From positions 992,001 to 1,056,000 of the forward strand of contig RCTD01000020.1 of assembly GCA_014898415.1 (NCBI GenBank): a DNA stretch of 64,000 nucleotides, read 5' to 3'. The translations under genes were made by a program, and so were the position numbers. The stretch is from Stromatinia cepivora (taxonomy: Eukaryota > Ascomycota > Leotiomycetes > Helotiales > Sclerotiniaceae). Below, in pieces: positions 10,917-23,673 of the stretch; within the stretch, counting starts at the first letter, position 1; the number at the start of each line of letters is the position of its first letter. The notes below the pieces were generated by a model. That model made no database searches, had not been told where the DNA came from, and saw only the letters and a list, made by a program, of their open reading frames with translations.

Positions 10917-11320
10917 CGGAGGTTGAAAGGGTAAGTAATGTAAGACATTTCTTACTCATATATTGCTGTTTTTCCTTTCTTTTGATGCTGTTTTAAAAAA
11001 TTTGAATAGATATTAAACTGTTCCCTCCCAAAATTTCGAATTTTAAATGATTTTGATGATTTTGATGAAATTTCAACAACTTTATAATTTTAAAGATCTG
11101 AAATCTCTAATAGATTTTAAATAATTTGTAAATAGATTTTTAAATAAAAAATTAAAGAATTTAAATGATTTTTAATAGAAAACCAAAAATTTATAATACT
11201 TTAACCGATTGATTTTCATCATATAAATTTTCAATCAATATAATAATATAATTAATTAAAGGTTTTATTTGTAGGACAAGTATAATTATTTTTTGATGTG
11301 TTTTATAATATTAACCTCCG
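10917..11320. mobile_element. MITE-like element, copy 1 (404 bp)
   Basis: The ends are CGGAGGTTGA on the left and TAACCTCCG on the right, i.e. short terminal inverted repeats, and each is flanked by TA. A second copy with the same internal order (a GTTTTAAAAAA segment, AT-rich middle, TTTATTTGTA segment, TTTTTTGAT segment) lies at 11444-11828. TA duplications and short inverted ends suggest a non-autonomous Tc1/mariner-type element. There is no coding capacity and the interior is AT-shifted. Confidence 0.75.
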
Positions 11321-11443
11321 TACTTCTCCCTCGCCCTACAGCTGTCCAAAACAAGTCTTGTATTGTGATCTTAAATCTTGCTCTAATTAAATAATAAGCT
11401 TACCTAACTTGATCCACGTGATCCCAGCATCAATGATCATGTA

Positions 11444-11828
11444 CGGAGATTGAAAGTATAATTAATATAAAATATTTTATTTATTTATATATTATTGTTT
11501 TTGTTGTTTTTTAATACTGTTTTAAAAAACTAAAATAGAAATTGAATTATTCTCTTTTCAAAAATTCGAATCTGCAAGATCTTAATAAAATTTCGAGATT
11601 TTAATGAAATTTAAAGATTTTAATCAATAATCTTATAATTTTGAAGATTTCGAAACTTCTAATAAGATTTTGAATAGAAAATTAAAAATTTACAATACTT
11701 TGTTTATTTAATTTTCATTATATAAATTTTCAATCAGTGTAGTAATATTATTAATCAAAACTCTTATTTGTAAAACAAGTACATTCATTTTTTGATATAT
11801 TTTGCAATACTTCCCCCATCAACCTCTG
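11444..11828. mobile_element. MITE-like element, copy 2 (385 bp)
   Basis: It is collinear with copy 1, in the same orientation and only 123 bp away. The ends are CGGAGATTGA and TCAACCTCTG, flanked by TA at 11442-11443 and 11829-11830. Differences from copy 1 are mainly G/A and C/T. A CCACGTGATC word lies between the two copies near 11415. Confidence 0.75.
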
Positions 11829-12318
11829 TACGTACTTCCTCATAAAAGGGCCTTTTGCCCCCCCGCACCTGTTCCCCACACATATATATCTTCTGCTAGG
11901 CCTGTTACGACCAGCTGCGAGCAGCCGGGATCCCTCCTCAAAAGTCACCAGCCAAACAGTACGGAATACGAAGCACGGTCCTCAAGTCCGAAGGAAGGAC
12001 GAGGCCTTCCTCCCTAGAATACCCTTATCTCACACCTAGCGCCTCTTGTCATAGTGGGGACAACTATCCCTGATTTAGTAGTAAAAAAATGTGTATAGAT
12101 AAAAGACTACTAGCTATAGGCTATTTATAATAGTGTATGGGGCTAGTGGCTTTATTGCAAGTGGTCACATGATGACTGTAACACCTCTACTAATTAATAG
12201 TTACTTTATCCACGAGCACTTATTTTTGAGTTCCTCCTTCTCTGCCCTACTGTCCTCACTGCACCGCAGCATCGCAGTAACTCTTCTTGCCTGCACACAA
12301 TATCTACAGCAGCCAGCC
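11829..12318. promoter_or_regulatory. Upstream region of the RTA1-family gene
   Basis: Non-coding DNA of normal composition, with pyrimidine-rich tracts (CTCCTTCTCTGCCC near 12230) typical of fungal promoters just before the RTA1-family start. In-frame ATGs exist from 12133, but the sequence between them and 12319 does not look like the conserved start of the family. Confidence 0.4.
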
Positions 12319-13508
12319 ATGGTCAACGATGGAAGCAGCATCAGCAGCAGCTACGACTGGAAAGCCTACCGCTACAACCCGTCGCTGGTAGCCGCCGTCA
12401 TCTTCATTGTGTCCTTCGCCGTGACGACCTTCTTCCATTTGTACCAGCTGATCCGGACGCGGACCTGGTATTTCATTCCCCTATGCATAGGGGGTTTCTG
12501 TGAGCTCTTTCTCTTACTTCCCCCCCTCTCTCTCGAAGCCTTCCCTCCCCCCTCGTCCTCGTCGTCGTCACTTGAAAAATGAGCAGGAGCAATGAAGAGG
12601 TCGAATGGGGAGCTTGGGTACAAAATTTGGCTGGTGGTATTCGCTGTTGCTAATGTATATCTTCTACCGACTCAGTCGAATGGATCGGCTACATTGGACG
12701 CGCGCTATCCAGCCAGGAGTCGCCAAACTGGTCGCTGGGACCGTACATTATGCAGACGTTACTACTTCTGATTGCGCCGGCCCTCTTCGCGGCGAGCATC
12801 TACATGGAGCTTGGACGTATCATCGAGCTTGTGGATGGCGAGTCGCTCGCCATGATTAGGAAGCGTTGGCTCACGAAGCTGTTCGTTTGTGGAGATGTGC
12901 TTTCCTTCACTTTGCAGATGGCAGGTACGTGTTATCGCCTCCTTTCATTGGCATTCCCATTTCCAGTCCGAATTTTTTTTTCCCGCCTTCTATCCTTTCT
13001 CTGGAGATCTAGATGGGCGGACAAAAAAAGACGAAGAAAGCTGGAGCTAAGCTAACGCGAATCTTTTCATTTTCGCACAGGCGGCGGGATCATGTCGTCT
13101 GGAAGTCTCGACTCCGTGCACCTGGGTGAGAAAATCGTCATCGGCGGGCTCTTCGTGCAGATTGCCTTCTTCGGGTTCTTCGTCTTCGTATCGTTCTCCT
13201 TCAACATCCGCATGCACTTGCTGCCGACAGAGAAGGCCGAGCAGCGTCACGGCGTCTGGCACAAGCACCTCAACACCCTCTACTTCGCTAGCATGCTGAT
13301 CATGGTGCGCTCCATCTTCCGCGTCGTCGAATATATCCAGGGCAATGATGGCTACTTGCTCAGGCATGAGTATTACTTGTATATTTTCGATGCGGTGTTG
13401 ATGCTGGCTGTGATGGTCGCCTTTAATTTCGTTCATCCGAGTGAGGTGAATGCCCTGTTGAAAGGCGGCAGGATGGCCAAGGGCCTCAAGATGTATAGAG
13501 TGAGGTGA
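12319..13508 (+). CDS. RTA1-family seven-helix membrane protein
   Basis: Three exons (12319-12499, 12676-12924, 13081-13508) give 285 residues, the usual length for the family. Introns of 176 and 156 nt have GTGAGC..CAG and GTACGT..CAG ends. Seven hydrophobic segments can be counted: near residues 20-42, 50-72, 85-112, 125-145, 162-188, 205-222 and 240-260. Family hallmarks are YRYNPS near the N-terminus, IGYIGRALSS after helix 2, and the C-terminal FRVVEYIQG, HEYYLYIFD and NFVHP. RTA1 proteins are linked to resistance to 7-aminocholesterol and to sphingoid-base (lipid) movement across the plasma membrane. I chose ATG 12319 (MVNDGSS) because the family motif starts about 18 residues later; in-frame ATGs upstream are possible. 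It is divergent from the glucosyltransferase gene and convergent with the regulator gene. Confidence 0.93.
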
Positions 13509-14256
13509 GGTGGAGTGGTTTTGGATGCAGGGGATGAGTGATGGATTTGAGACAGCTAGGGATAGATGGCGCTGGGTTATAGAATGCAATGGTCCCCTGA
13601 TTGGATTGGAATGTGTATATAGACATATAGACGATCTTTTGTGTCACCTGTTGCTAACGGTCACGGTGAAGACTTAGAGATAGGTGAATAATTAAGTATA
13701 TCGATTATTATGCTGTGCCGCGGAGAACAATAATAATACATGCGAGATTACCTTTCATTCTCTCTGACAGCTGTTGTCCTATCTTCCCGATAAGAGTTCA
13801 CTTGAAGTCCAATCACAACCGAGCCTTTTCAATTCTGGAGCCTCTTTAACGTCACCAGTGTAGCATAATTAATGCAAGATTTCTCCGTCATCCCACTTCC
13901 TTCCTCCTTTCTTAAATTGGACAATCCAACGGCACGTCGCCCATCCCCTATCCCTTCAAAAACATTTGACACGATGAAGCTAACGGACAATACTGATGCC
14001 ACTATTCTCTCTCTTTGCCCTGGTATTTTGACCTGCGGGATTTACATAGCGCAGCATTCAACCAGAGAGATCTCCTGCTCGGATGAAATATCAAAAAGAT
14101 AATGCTTCGTTTCCAAAAAATTGATTCTCCTCCTCTTCAAGGATAGTGGATTTATTGACACCCAACGCACACCATAATACTCGTGTGCGTACAAGAGCAC
14201 TGGTTCTTCTAGAAGCTTAGAGACATTGGGACGTGTAGTATCTTTGTTGTGGACGC
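13509..14256. other. Convergent 3' intergenic region
   Basis: This lies between the stop codons of the RTA1 gene (+) and the regulator gene (-). It holds AT-richer 3'-UTR-like sequence (AATAATAATACA near 13730). The 76-codon plus frame 13872-14102 has no recognisable features and is not called. Confidence 0.45.
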
Positions 14257-15599
14257 TTATGTCTGGATAGCTTTTAAGGAACTTTGCTGTTTAAACTCAC
14301 AAAGGACAAGATCCTGGAGTGGCCAGGCAATCCGCGGTTCCCATTCCGCACCGAGGGTTTGATGTATTTCCTGTAACAACCTCCTGCTCATGCCACGAAT
14401 CCACCAAAAGTCTTCTACCTTATTCAATAGCAAGCAGAAATGTGAAAGCAATATCAGCGCTGCCGGCTGTCGCTCATTCACCATCAAGAGATAATGCTCA
14501 GGGACCCGGACTGGCCATGACAGCGCAGTAGAGGCAGGATCGTTGTTGCTACTTGGTGTTGTCATCATAGTGTATATAATCTTCAACCATCTGAGAGCCT
14601 CCTGCAACGAGTCAACCTCAGCGGCAGTAACGGGAACCCTCGTCGAATCCCACAGCTGTTCTAAGGCTGAGAATTTGGCAGACTCTGCAGGATTTGCCTC
14701 GGCCTCGAGCTCAGCAGTGTTATCCCAACGAAGAACTTGTCCCAGTGGCCCTTTTGCTATCTCTTCGTAGTAACAATAAGTAATCCTGGCAGAACCACGG
14801 AGTAACTGGACCCACTCAATTGTGCTGGCTTCGGTAGAGTGTTCCGCGTTCGCAAAGAAGAGATTGCTCGTATGTTCGGTTTGTGCCCACTCGTAGACGG
14901 TGACAAGTACTCCAAATGCAGAGCAAGCATGGCAGTTTAGAGAATTAATACTCTCGACGGCCGACCTGAACATTGGCAGAGCAATGGCGTGATGTGTCAA
15001 TGCACTAGCCCACAGGCTGTCTTTCCTTTCTGGCGATATCCGTGAGAGATGTAAGGCGGCAAGGGCAAGGAGCCCATGAAGAAGGAAATCGTGCGAGAAA
15101 GCGATCTGGGGGACAACGTACTGCCACACATGCCGCCTGGCGGCTACGTTGCTGAATGTTAGACTGGTTGATACCGTGTAGAAATGTAATAGCTCGAGGT
15201 CGGATAGACTCCATTGTGCACCCACAGCGGGGTGACATGGTGAAAGCGCAAGTGGAGTCGCCGAGGTTGAGGGAGTCGAGATGAAGGGCGACGAGACCGA
15301 GGGCGTCGACACTCTAAGTGAGTCGGTAATTTGTCCATTAGGTGTCCTGGAGCCAAGATTCGGATTCGGTGACGAAGATTTTGGTAAAGCATACGTGCAC
15401 TGTATTGAGCGAAGTGTGCAATACTGGCACGCGGGCTTCAGCTCGTCGCACTTGAAAGCGAACTTAGCAAGCGGAAATAAGCGGAAATAAGCGGAATCGG
15501 AGCATAATTAAAGCGCCATCAACCCACCTTGATTTTCTTCTGCTTGCAAGTCATGCACCCGGTGCGGGATTTCTGGTGACGTCGTCGGGTTCCCTGCAT
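14257..15599 (-). CDS. Zn2Cys6 transcription factor, sterol-uptake-control-like
   Basis: Two exons (15599-15528 and 15450-14257) separated by a 77-nt intron encode 421 residues. The intron splits the zinc cluster: exon 1 carries RTGCMTCKQKKIK and exon 2 starts CDELKPACQYC and ends the motif TLRSIQCTY. Together these give CX2CX6CX6CX2CX6C, the binuclear cluster that binds CGG-type DNA half-sites. The basic stretch RRRHQKSR precedes it. Downstream, the segment LELLHFYTVSTSLTF and the VWQYVVPQIAFSHDFLLHG segment match the regulatory domain of proteins often annotated as UPC2-like sterol-uptake regulators. The sterol role is inferred from this resemblance only. The protein would act in the nucleus, and its ligand and targets are unknown. 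The gene is convergent with the RTA1 gene. Confidence 0.9.
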
Positions 15600-15985
15600 A
15601 CCGCTAAGCCTGAGTCTCGCAAAGGTGAATTGAATCCGAAAGCGCGTCGATTTGTCGCATACGTAGTGATGGCGAAAACGAATGTACCATCGAGACGAAA
15701 AGAATCGTCTCTTGAATATGAAGGTACTGTAGTATTCGGAATATTGGGGCTCGAGAAATGCCTTTGTAACAGGATGGGGTTGCGAGAACCAGCGAAATAC
15801 GAAATGCGAAACCCGAGGTATGCCAGGATGCGACGCTAAATTGGTGTGTTAGGCGGTGTCTTGTAATTCGCCACGCCGGGGCGAGCGTGCAGGGACTTTG
15901 CGATAGTAGTGCAAGTGTCAGCGAGGGTCCGGAAACTTCCCGACTCCACACCTTCACGCCTTCACGTATTCACATACAGTAATAG
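15600..15985. promoter_or_regulatory. Promoter side of the regulator gene, ending at the AT-rich border
   Basis: Normal-composition DNA upstream of the Zn2Cys6 gene. Open frames on both strands (15576-15839 + and 15604-15957 -) shadow each other and are not supported. Composition switches to AT-rich DNA within a few tens of bases around 15985, so only about 390 bp of normal sequence separates the gene start from the decayed region. Confidence 0.4.
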
Positions 15986-17694
15986 GGGTGCTTTTATCAG
16001 GTCATATATATATTAGCTTAATATTTCATTAATGGCAAAAATGGCTTATCTATCTTTATTTTTCTGTTTTATAATCTTTATCATTTTCTATCCAAATATA
16101 TCTATTTTCTAATAATATCTATAAAATATTTCGATTTTGATTTGGAATCTTTACCTTTTTTGTTATTTATATATTTATCATATTTCTTTTTTATCGTTTC
16201 AATTATTTATATATATTTATTAAACATTTATAATTCGTTTTTAAATCAATTTTAAGTTTTCTAACATTATTTCATTATTCTTTTATTTATTTTCTAACTC
16301 GAAAAATCGAAATCTATAAATAGTTTCATTTTTCAATTCATTTCTAATTTCCTTTTTCTATAATCATAAATATAATTATTGATCCTTTATTCATATTTCA
16401 ATTTAAATAATTATATTTCAATTAAATTATTAATCAATTATAAATTTTCAAAACTATTTATATCTATTCTGAATCTTTAGATTAAATAATCTTCTAATAT
16501 TTCATTTTCGAAATTTTCTATATAATTTAGATTTTCTATATAAATCTAAATTAATATTCTCTATTATATCGTTTTTATTTCAAATCAATTATATTGTTCT
16601 AGATAAAAATATATTTAATAGAATAGTATTATCAATTCTTTTTCTTTGCTGATCTTTCAAATTGATATATTCCTTAATAAAATTGTTATTTTCATGCAAA
16701 TTAGATTTTGTTTTTAACGATTTGTTTACAGAACTTATTATTATAAATTCAATTACAAATATACTTTGCTATAATAAAAGCAATATTATATAAACTTTTG
16801 TTATTGAATATTGATATACTTTACTAAAAATGATTCTGGAATTTGTATTCATTTTTGCAAAAGTTTTTTATATATCTTCAAATACTGTCTTCAAAAAGTC
16901 GAAATTCGTTTTCGCAAAATGATTTGATCATAATATTTCTACTTTATAATGATTATTTTGTTTCGAATATAACTTCGAATTCGTTAATCTTATTTCTTTT
17001 CCTTTAGATCTATATTTCAAAATTATATATATATTATATAATAATGATATTACGAAATAAATTGATTTTGTTTTATATATTTGTAATATCCTTGAAAACT
17101 GATCTAAAATTATTTCAAAATAGATAGAAAATATCAAGTTTTATTTCTCAGAATATTTTCCAATTAAGATTTTTAATTTCAAGAATATCAATGTTTAAGT
17201 CAAAATCAAAATTCTTGAATAATATAAAAACGAATTCTTTTTTGTTTATTATTAGTACATTTTGTATTTATTTCGATATATTTTTGAACGAAATAAATCT
17301 AAATCTGAATCTATATTATCGAAATCTAAACTTTTTAATTCCTTTGAAGAGTTTATATTGAATATTGTTGTTTTTGTCTTTATACAAAGTTTATAAAATG
17401 AATTATTTTATTATATTATTATAATTAAAGATGTAAATATTTATGATATTTTATAGAAGGTTTATAATATAATCTAAAAGTTATATTGAATTATTGATTT
17501 TATTAAATAAATTAAAGTATATTTTAATGAAAAGTATTATTTTTGAATATTCGAAAAGTTTGTTGAAGAGTAATATAATAAATCAATTGATATTATTCTA
17601 ATCAGATTTAAAAATAACGGAAATACTTTCTATATCCTTTATAATAAACTCCGAAATACTATTTTCAACTTTTCAATTATATTATCATTATTAT
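15986..17694. other. AT-rich decayed DNA, unassigned
   Basis: Stop-filled sequence with no terminal repeats that I could pair. The minus strand around 16930-17140 has lower stop density and hints at a ruined protein-coding element on that strand. No motif is clear enough to name it. Confidence 0.4.
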
Positions 17695-18866
17695 TGTTGG
17701 AAATGAGGCCATCATAGGATTAGAATTGAGGTCACGTGATCACAATGGTGTACAGACCATATTTGGGGATAACTTCAATTCTATTCCTATTAGAATTATA
17801 AATCCTTAATTCAATCTATATAATCAATAATATTATTATTTTCTGTATCAAAAGTTAATAGATTATAAGATCTGGTTGTATAATAATAATTAGAAAGTAA
17901 AATAAATCGAGAAAGGATTAATATAATTAATAGGAATAAAACAGAATGAAAATCAGAGTTTTTATATAATATTACCGAAATAGAGTTGAAATATAATAAT
18001 ATAGTTTATAATTCATAATATTATAGATCAAAATAGAAAATAATCTATATAATATTAATATAGAATTATAGTAAAAGCGAAGAACAAGTTTGTATAACTA
18101 TAAGAAAATATATTACAATATAATTTTATAAATTTTCTTATTATTTTATTTTTACATTTCTTTATTATCCTAAATTTATTTATTATATATTTTTTAAGAT
18201 TATTTTAAAAACCTAAAGATTATCTTTGATATTTATCAAATAGCAAAAAACCTTTATAATATCGGAATTAAATAATCCTTCGAAATTTGATCAAAACAAT
18301 TATAAACGATGATTCAGATAAACAAAGATATAATTGAAAGGGAAAGGATGATTTTATATAATTGATTAAATATTAAACAAATATATATAGATTGCAGAAT
18401 CCAATATAGTATTTGCTTATAAAATCAATGATCGTATATATTATAATATCGAATTGAAATCGGAATACTTAAAGAATAAAGCGAATATATTATTATATAT
18501 TTGTATAATATTTAATGATAATGATAAAATCCTTATCAACGAATATTCAATAGTATATATATTTTGGAGATATCTTAAATCAAAATATATCAGAATTAAT
18601 ATAATTATAATCAATATATATATAACGATAATCCAGAACTTCAAATTTCAATTTGATATCTATTCTGATATAATTATTATCGAAGTTTAGAATAAATTGA
18701 AAGAGTATAAAAGGAAATTAGAAATTACAAATGAAAATTATTGATCAATATATCAAGATATTGTTTTGTTTTTGGTTTTAATATATAATTTTTTAATCGA
18801 TTATTAAAGAGTAATAGATATATTAAATATCCAAATCAATTTTAGTATCGATAATAAGATTAAGTA

Positions 18867-20245
18867 CAGTACTAATCAACTTATATTACCCCACAACCTA
18901 ATTTCAGTTTTTTTATATATTCAACATCTACCTTTCAATTTAATTATAAAATCAACCATTAATTATTATAATCTAAAATTTGAATATATTGAAGTTCTAT
19001 ATCTATATTATTTCCCAAAAAAAATTCAAATCCTTATTGTTCTACAATTAATCAATATTTTGTATATTAATTTCCTGTTGTGATATAGGTTTCAATTCTA
19101 TTAGATATATTTGCTTCTAATTTATCGAATAATTCTTGATCTAATGTATCCCAAACTGTTTGTAAATAATTTTCTAATTTTTATTTAGTATATTCCGATT
19201 CGCTTTTATCTATTGTAATATTAGGAAATATCTTATATAATTTCATTTTTAAAGTTTATCAAATATATTCAATAGAATTGAAATCAGAAGAATAAAAAGG
19301 CTAATCCTTCAATATTGGGATCCCTTTCTTTTGAAACCAATCCTGTATTTTATAGGTATGATAAATAGAAGTATTATCCTATATAAATTTATATTTTGGA
19401 TTTAATCTTTCAAAAGCAAAACCTATCTTAATATTAAGGATCTCGAAATATAAATTAGTATTATATTTATATTTCTTATTTTCAAAATCTTTATCTATTA
19501 TATATAGATTGCTTTTTTCAAAATCCCAAAAGCCTTTTCAGATTATAATTTTTATATTCTTATTTGTATTATATATTTGAATTATTCTAGATTCCCATTT
19601 CTGAATAAGAATATAAAAGTACCATTTTCCTTTTTTATTTTGTTTTTGTTTTATAGAGTATTTATTGCTTTATATAATTAATCCTCATTCCTTTATTATC
19701 AATCTCTTATATATTAGATATTATACAAGCCGTTTGAGTATATATATCTGGGTAATTTCCGACTGCTTTTTATATTTTCAATTGATGATTTTATAGATCT
19801 TCAAAATCTTTTTAATAGTAGAAATATTATATTTAAGGTTTATAATTGTTTTTGTTTGTGTATAAATTGAGTTTGGATATAATCGAATATATTAAATTAG
19901 TATACGTTTTTCTTTTTTTATATAAAATCTAGTTCGAAAAATATAAAATAGATTTATTCCTTTATTATATAATATATCTTGTTGTAGAATATAATGAACA
20001 ATTTGTATTTCGAGATTGAGATCAATTGTAATACGATAAGGACTAAAGCTCTTAGAAGCTTTGCCAATAATTTTGTTATATAAATATAGAGTAAGATATT
20101 TAAAAGCTAACTCTTTTTCAATATTCAAGGTTTTAAGAATATATTGTAGTATTATTGATGAATAAATAATAAAAAAAGTTGAAATTCAATTCGCGAAATT
20201 TATGTGTTTTTAAGGTTTTGGGGTAATATAAGTGCACGGTTACTG
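18867..20245 (-). mobile_element. Tc1/mariner element inserted in Copia-1 gag
   Basis: The 1,379-bp insertion is flanked by TA and absent from the other Copia-1 copies at the same point. The inverted ends both contain CAGTA and CTTATATTACCCCA. On the minus strand near 19060-19400 the damaged transposase reads DNTSIYHT, then WFQKKGIPILKD, then PFYSSDFNSIEY. These are the second aspartate and third acidic residue of the DDE domain, about 35 residues apart, followed by a C-terminal tail. A preceding Q and the W after ILKD have become stops. The N-terminal part lies near 19890-20130. The element is inactive. Confidence 0.88.
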
Positions 20246-23200
20246 TATTTGTAGATTAAAGAATTTTGTTTTAAGGATAGATTAGAGCGAATATAAATTG
20301 CAAAAAGATTTAAGTATACTTTTCGATATTAAGAATCAGATTTCGAGATTCCAAATAATATTTGTGATTTGTATTAAAAGGAAGATCATTATATATGAGA
20401 TTGTTTATATTTAATATAAATCAATAAATTTCTTTATAATTATTTTTATTATTAAAAGAAAAAAAGATTATCAAATTTAAAGAAAGTTTATTTTAATAAA
20501 AAAGATTAAATATATTCTATTAACAATATTTCTGAATTAGATTCTAATATTAAGGATATAATAAAGAAAGATTATAATTTGATAAAGAAAATTATTAATA
20601 AAACTTCTTTTAGTAAATAATATATTAATATAGATATTTCTTTATATATATTTAATCAATCTTTATTATTTAGATCAATAGATTTTATTATTAAATAAAG
20701 GATAAAAGTTGATAGAGGAATAATATATTATTGTTATTAAGGTTTAATGGATATAATATATAAAGATAGTTTTAAAATATTATTTTCAAATGTATTATAT
20801 ATATTAAAGTTAGGAATAAATTTGTTGTTAGAAAAAAGGATTTGTGAAATAGGATTGTAAAGGGAATTCAATTTTTATTATATATATTTCAAAAAGGATA
20901 ATAAGAAAATCATTTGTATTAGAATATAAAATGGAATATATATGGTTTTATATATGATTAAAGGATATAAGGATATAGTTTTTTGTTTGAGTATATATCA
21001 AAATATTTAGGAAAAAGGCTTTTCTTTAGAGATAATCGATAGTATTAAAGATATCGATGATGAATTAATATTCAAGAAGAAAGAGAGATATTTATTATAA
21101 TATTGAAGATTTAATCATTTAGGTTTAAATAAGATCAAGAATCTATATAAGATATTCAATATAATTAAATTAATAAAGATCCCAATTGAATTAGATATCT
21201 ATAAAGTATATATATTCATTAAAATAATTAATTGTATTCTAAAGCAATTGAGTTTGTATAAATCAAAGAGATTCGAATTTATATATTTCGATATTATAGA
21301 ATCATTCTTAAAATCGATTTAAGGAAATTATTATTTTATATTGATTATTGATAATTATATAAAAATAAATTGGATTATATTATTTAAACAAAAAAATAAT
21401 ATAATTCAAATATTGAAAATTTGGAAAAAGGAAATAGAATTAGTTATTAAAGAAAAGATTATTATAATTAGGATTAATAATATATTGGAATTTCTATAAA
21501 TTATTCATGAATGATTATCAAGTATATAATCTGAAATTATAATAATTGTTTTCTTATATCAAAATAGATTTGTAAAATAGAATATAAAGATTATAAAAAT
21601 AAATATAAAAATAATACTAAAAGAAATTGAATTATTATTAAAATTTTGGAATGAAATTATAAAGTATGATATTTATATCAGGAATTGTATTAATATTGAT
21701 TTTGATATAAATAGAATAGATTGATTTTTTATAGAAATTTTTATAAATATAATATTAGATATAAAGATATATAAAATTTGAAGAAGCAAATATTATATTT
21801 ATATTAATCTTAAAATTATTTTGAAAAGGTAAAGATATAATAAATTGCAGGATACTTCAAGAATTAGTATATTCTTAGGATATTCAAAAGTTATAAACAA
21901 ATATATCAAAATATATTCTTTAAAATTAAATTATATATTTCGATTAAATAAAATAATTATAAATGAATTTTATTGAAAAGAAGATTTGAATCTTAAATTA
22001 AAAAATTATGAATTAGATTTATAAAGAACAAAGAATATAAAATTAAATCGAAAATCTTATAATAAATTAATAATAAATAAGATATCTTTTTTATTTTCAA
22101 TATCAAATATAATATTTATATTATTTTTATTCCAAATATTCTTTTTAATAGATATTATATTGAATTCAATAATTGTATCAAATATTCTAATTATCAAATT
22201 GAAACCAAATAAATTAAATATATTAATATCAATATACAATAAAGATAAAAATAGTAATATCCAAAAAACAAATCAAGAATCTTTTTCCAAGAATATTTCA
22301 GATATCGAATTTATTATTTTAAAGGTTTCAATTTAAGAATCAACTTTTGCAGATTCTAAATCTATATTAAAAATAAAATTTAAAATTGTTTTAAATTTTG
22401 TTAATAAATTTATTTCAGTAGAATTAGAAAATAAAGTAAATTTATAATTATTTGAAATTGAATAAAAGGATATAATAAATCTTAAAAACGAATCCTTAAA
22501 ATATTTAATACAAAAACAGAAAAGAGATATAAAATAAGATTTTAAAAAAAAACGGAAAAGTAAGATTATAAGGATATTGATTATAATATCTATATAAATT
22601 AAAATTCAAGAAAGTATAGAATATATTATAATTATAATTCTAATTATTTATAAAATAAATCTTTATATCAAAAACAAGATCGTTTTAGATTTTATAATTT
22701 TATTAATAAATATAGATAATATAAAAGATATAATATATCTAATCGAAAAAGTTCTGGAAATCAAAATATCAAGAATTTATAAGAAAGTAATATCGGATTG
22801 AGAATACTTTAAAAAATAAAAGAAAATTATCCAAAAGGAAATTATATCTTTGATTCAAAATAGTATTTGAAAAAAATATATATTCTTTAAAAAAAGTAAT
22901 CTAGTTTCGATGAAATAGATATTTATAATTAAAATAAAGAATAACAAAATAGAATGATTTAAGGCAAGATTAATAATTTAAAAATTGAATCAAATATTAA
23001 GAAAAGATTATAATGAAACATTTATATCAATAATAAGACTAAATATATTCAAACTATTCCTAATTATTATTATAAAAGAAAATTTGGAATATTTATATTT
23101 CGATATCAAAAACGCCTTTATTGAATTACATTTGAAGGAAAAGATTTATTTTGAATTATTTCAAAGTATCAAAGTCGAAAAGGGATATATATTATAAGCC

Positions 23201-23364
23201 CTATAAAATCTATATAATTTGAAACAAATTGAAAGGGACTGAAGTTTATTATAGAAGAAAAAGCTTTTAGATATAGATTTTGTATAAAGTTTAATAGATC
23301 TATATTTATATATATTTAAAGATTATAATATAATATTATTAGTATATATTGACGATATCGTTAT

Positions 23365-23673
23365 TGTCACGGAAAGCCTTGTGATCCCCTGTATCTTATA
23401 AAGGATCAAAGCGTATGCTTTCCAATCGGAATGAAGGATCTACTAACCCTTACCAATCTACCAATTGATAAGGTGATCCTGATATCCTAATAAACAAAGA
23501 TCTAGCCTAATTAAGGTGTATATCGACTAGATAACCACTCATTTGTTCTATATATACAGCTCTTGATTCATATAATCAAGGGCAAGTCATTCAATTCTTT
23601 TACTCTACCAATCACGTGTACCACCTATTCCCCGATCCCTGAAAGTGCTCTGTAATCATACTATCCCGTGATA
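23365..23673. mobile_element. Solo LTR of the Copia-3 type (309 bp)
   Basis: It runs from TGTCACGGAAAGCC to ATCCCGTGATA with TSD GTTAT at 23360-23364 and 23674-23678. It sits inside the reverse transcriptase of Copia-1 copy 1 and is missing from the other copies. It is undamaged. Its reverse complement matches the damaged LTRs at 27829-28138 and 43543-43852. It contains CACGTG near 23608. Confidence 0.92.

Noticed and set aside
13047..13589. 180-codon minus-strand frame
   Set aside because: It lies exactly antisense to RTA1-family exon 3, which has clear family motifs and splice sites.
14319..14770. Plus-strand frames of 70-75 codons
   Set aside because: Antisense to the Zn2Cys6 regulator, with no features of their own.
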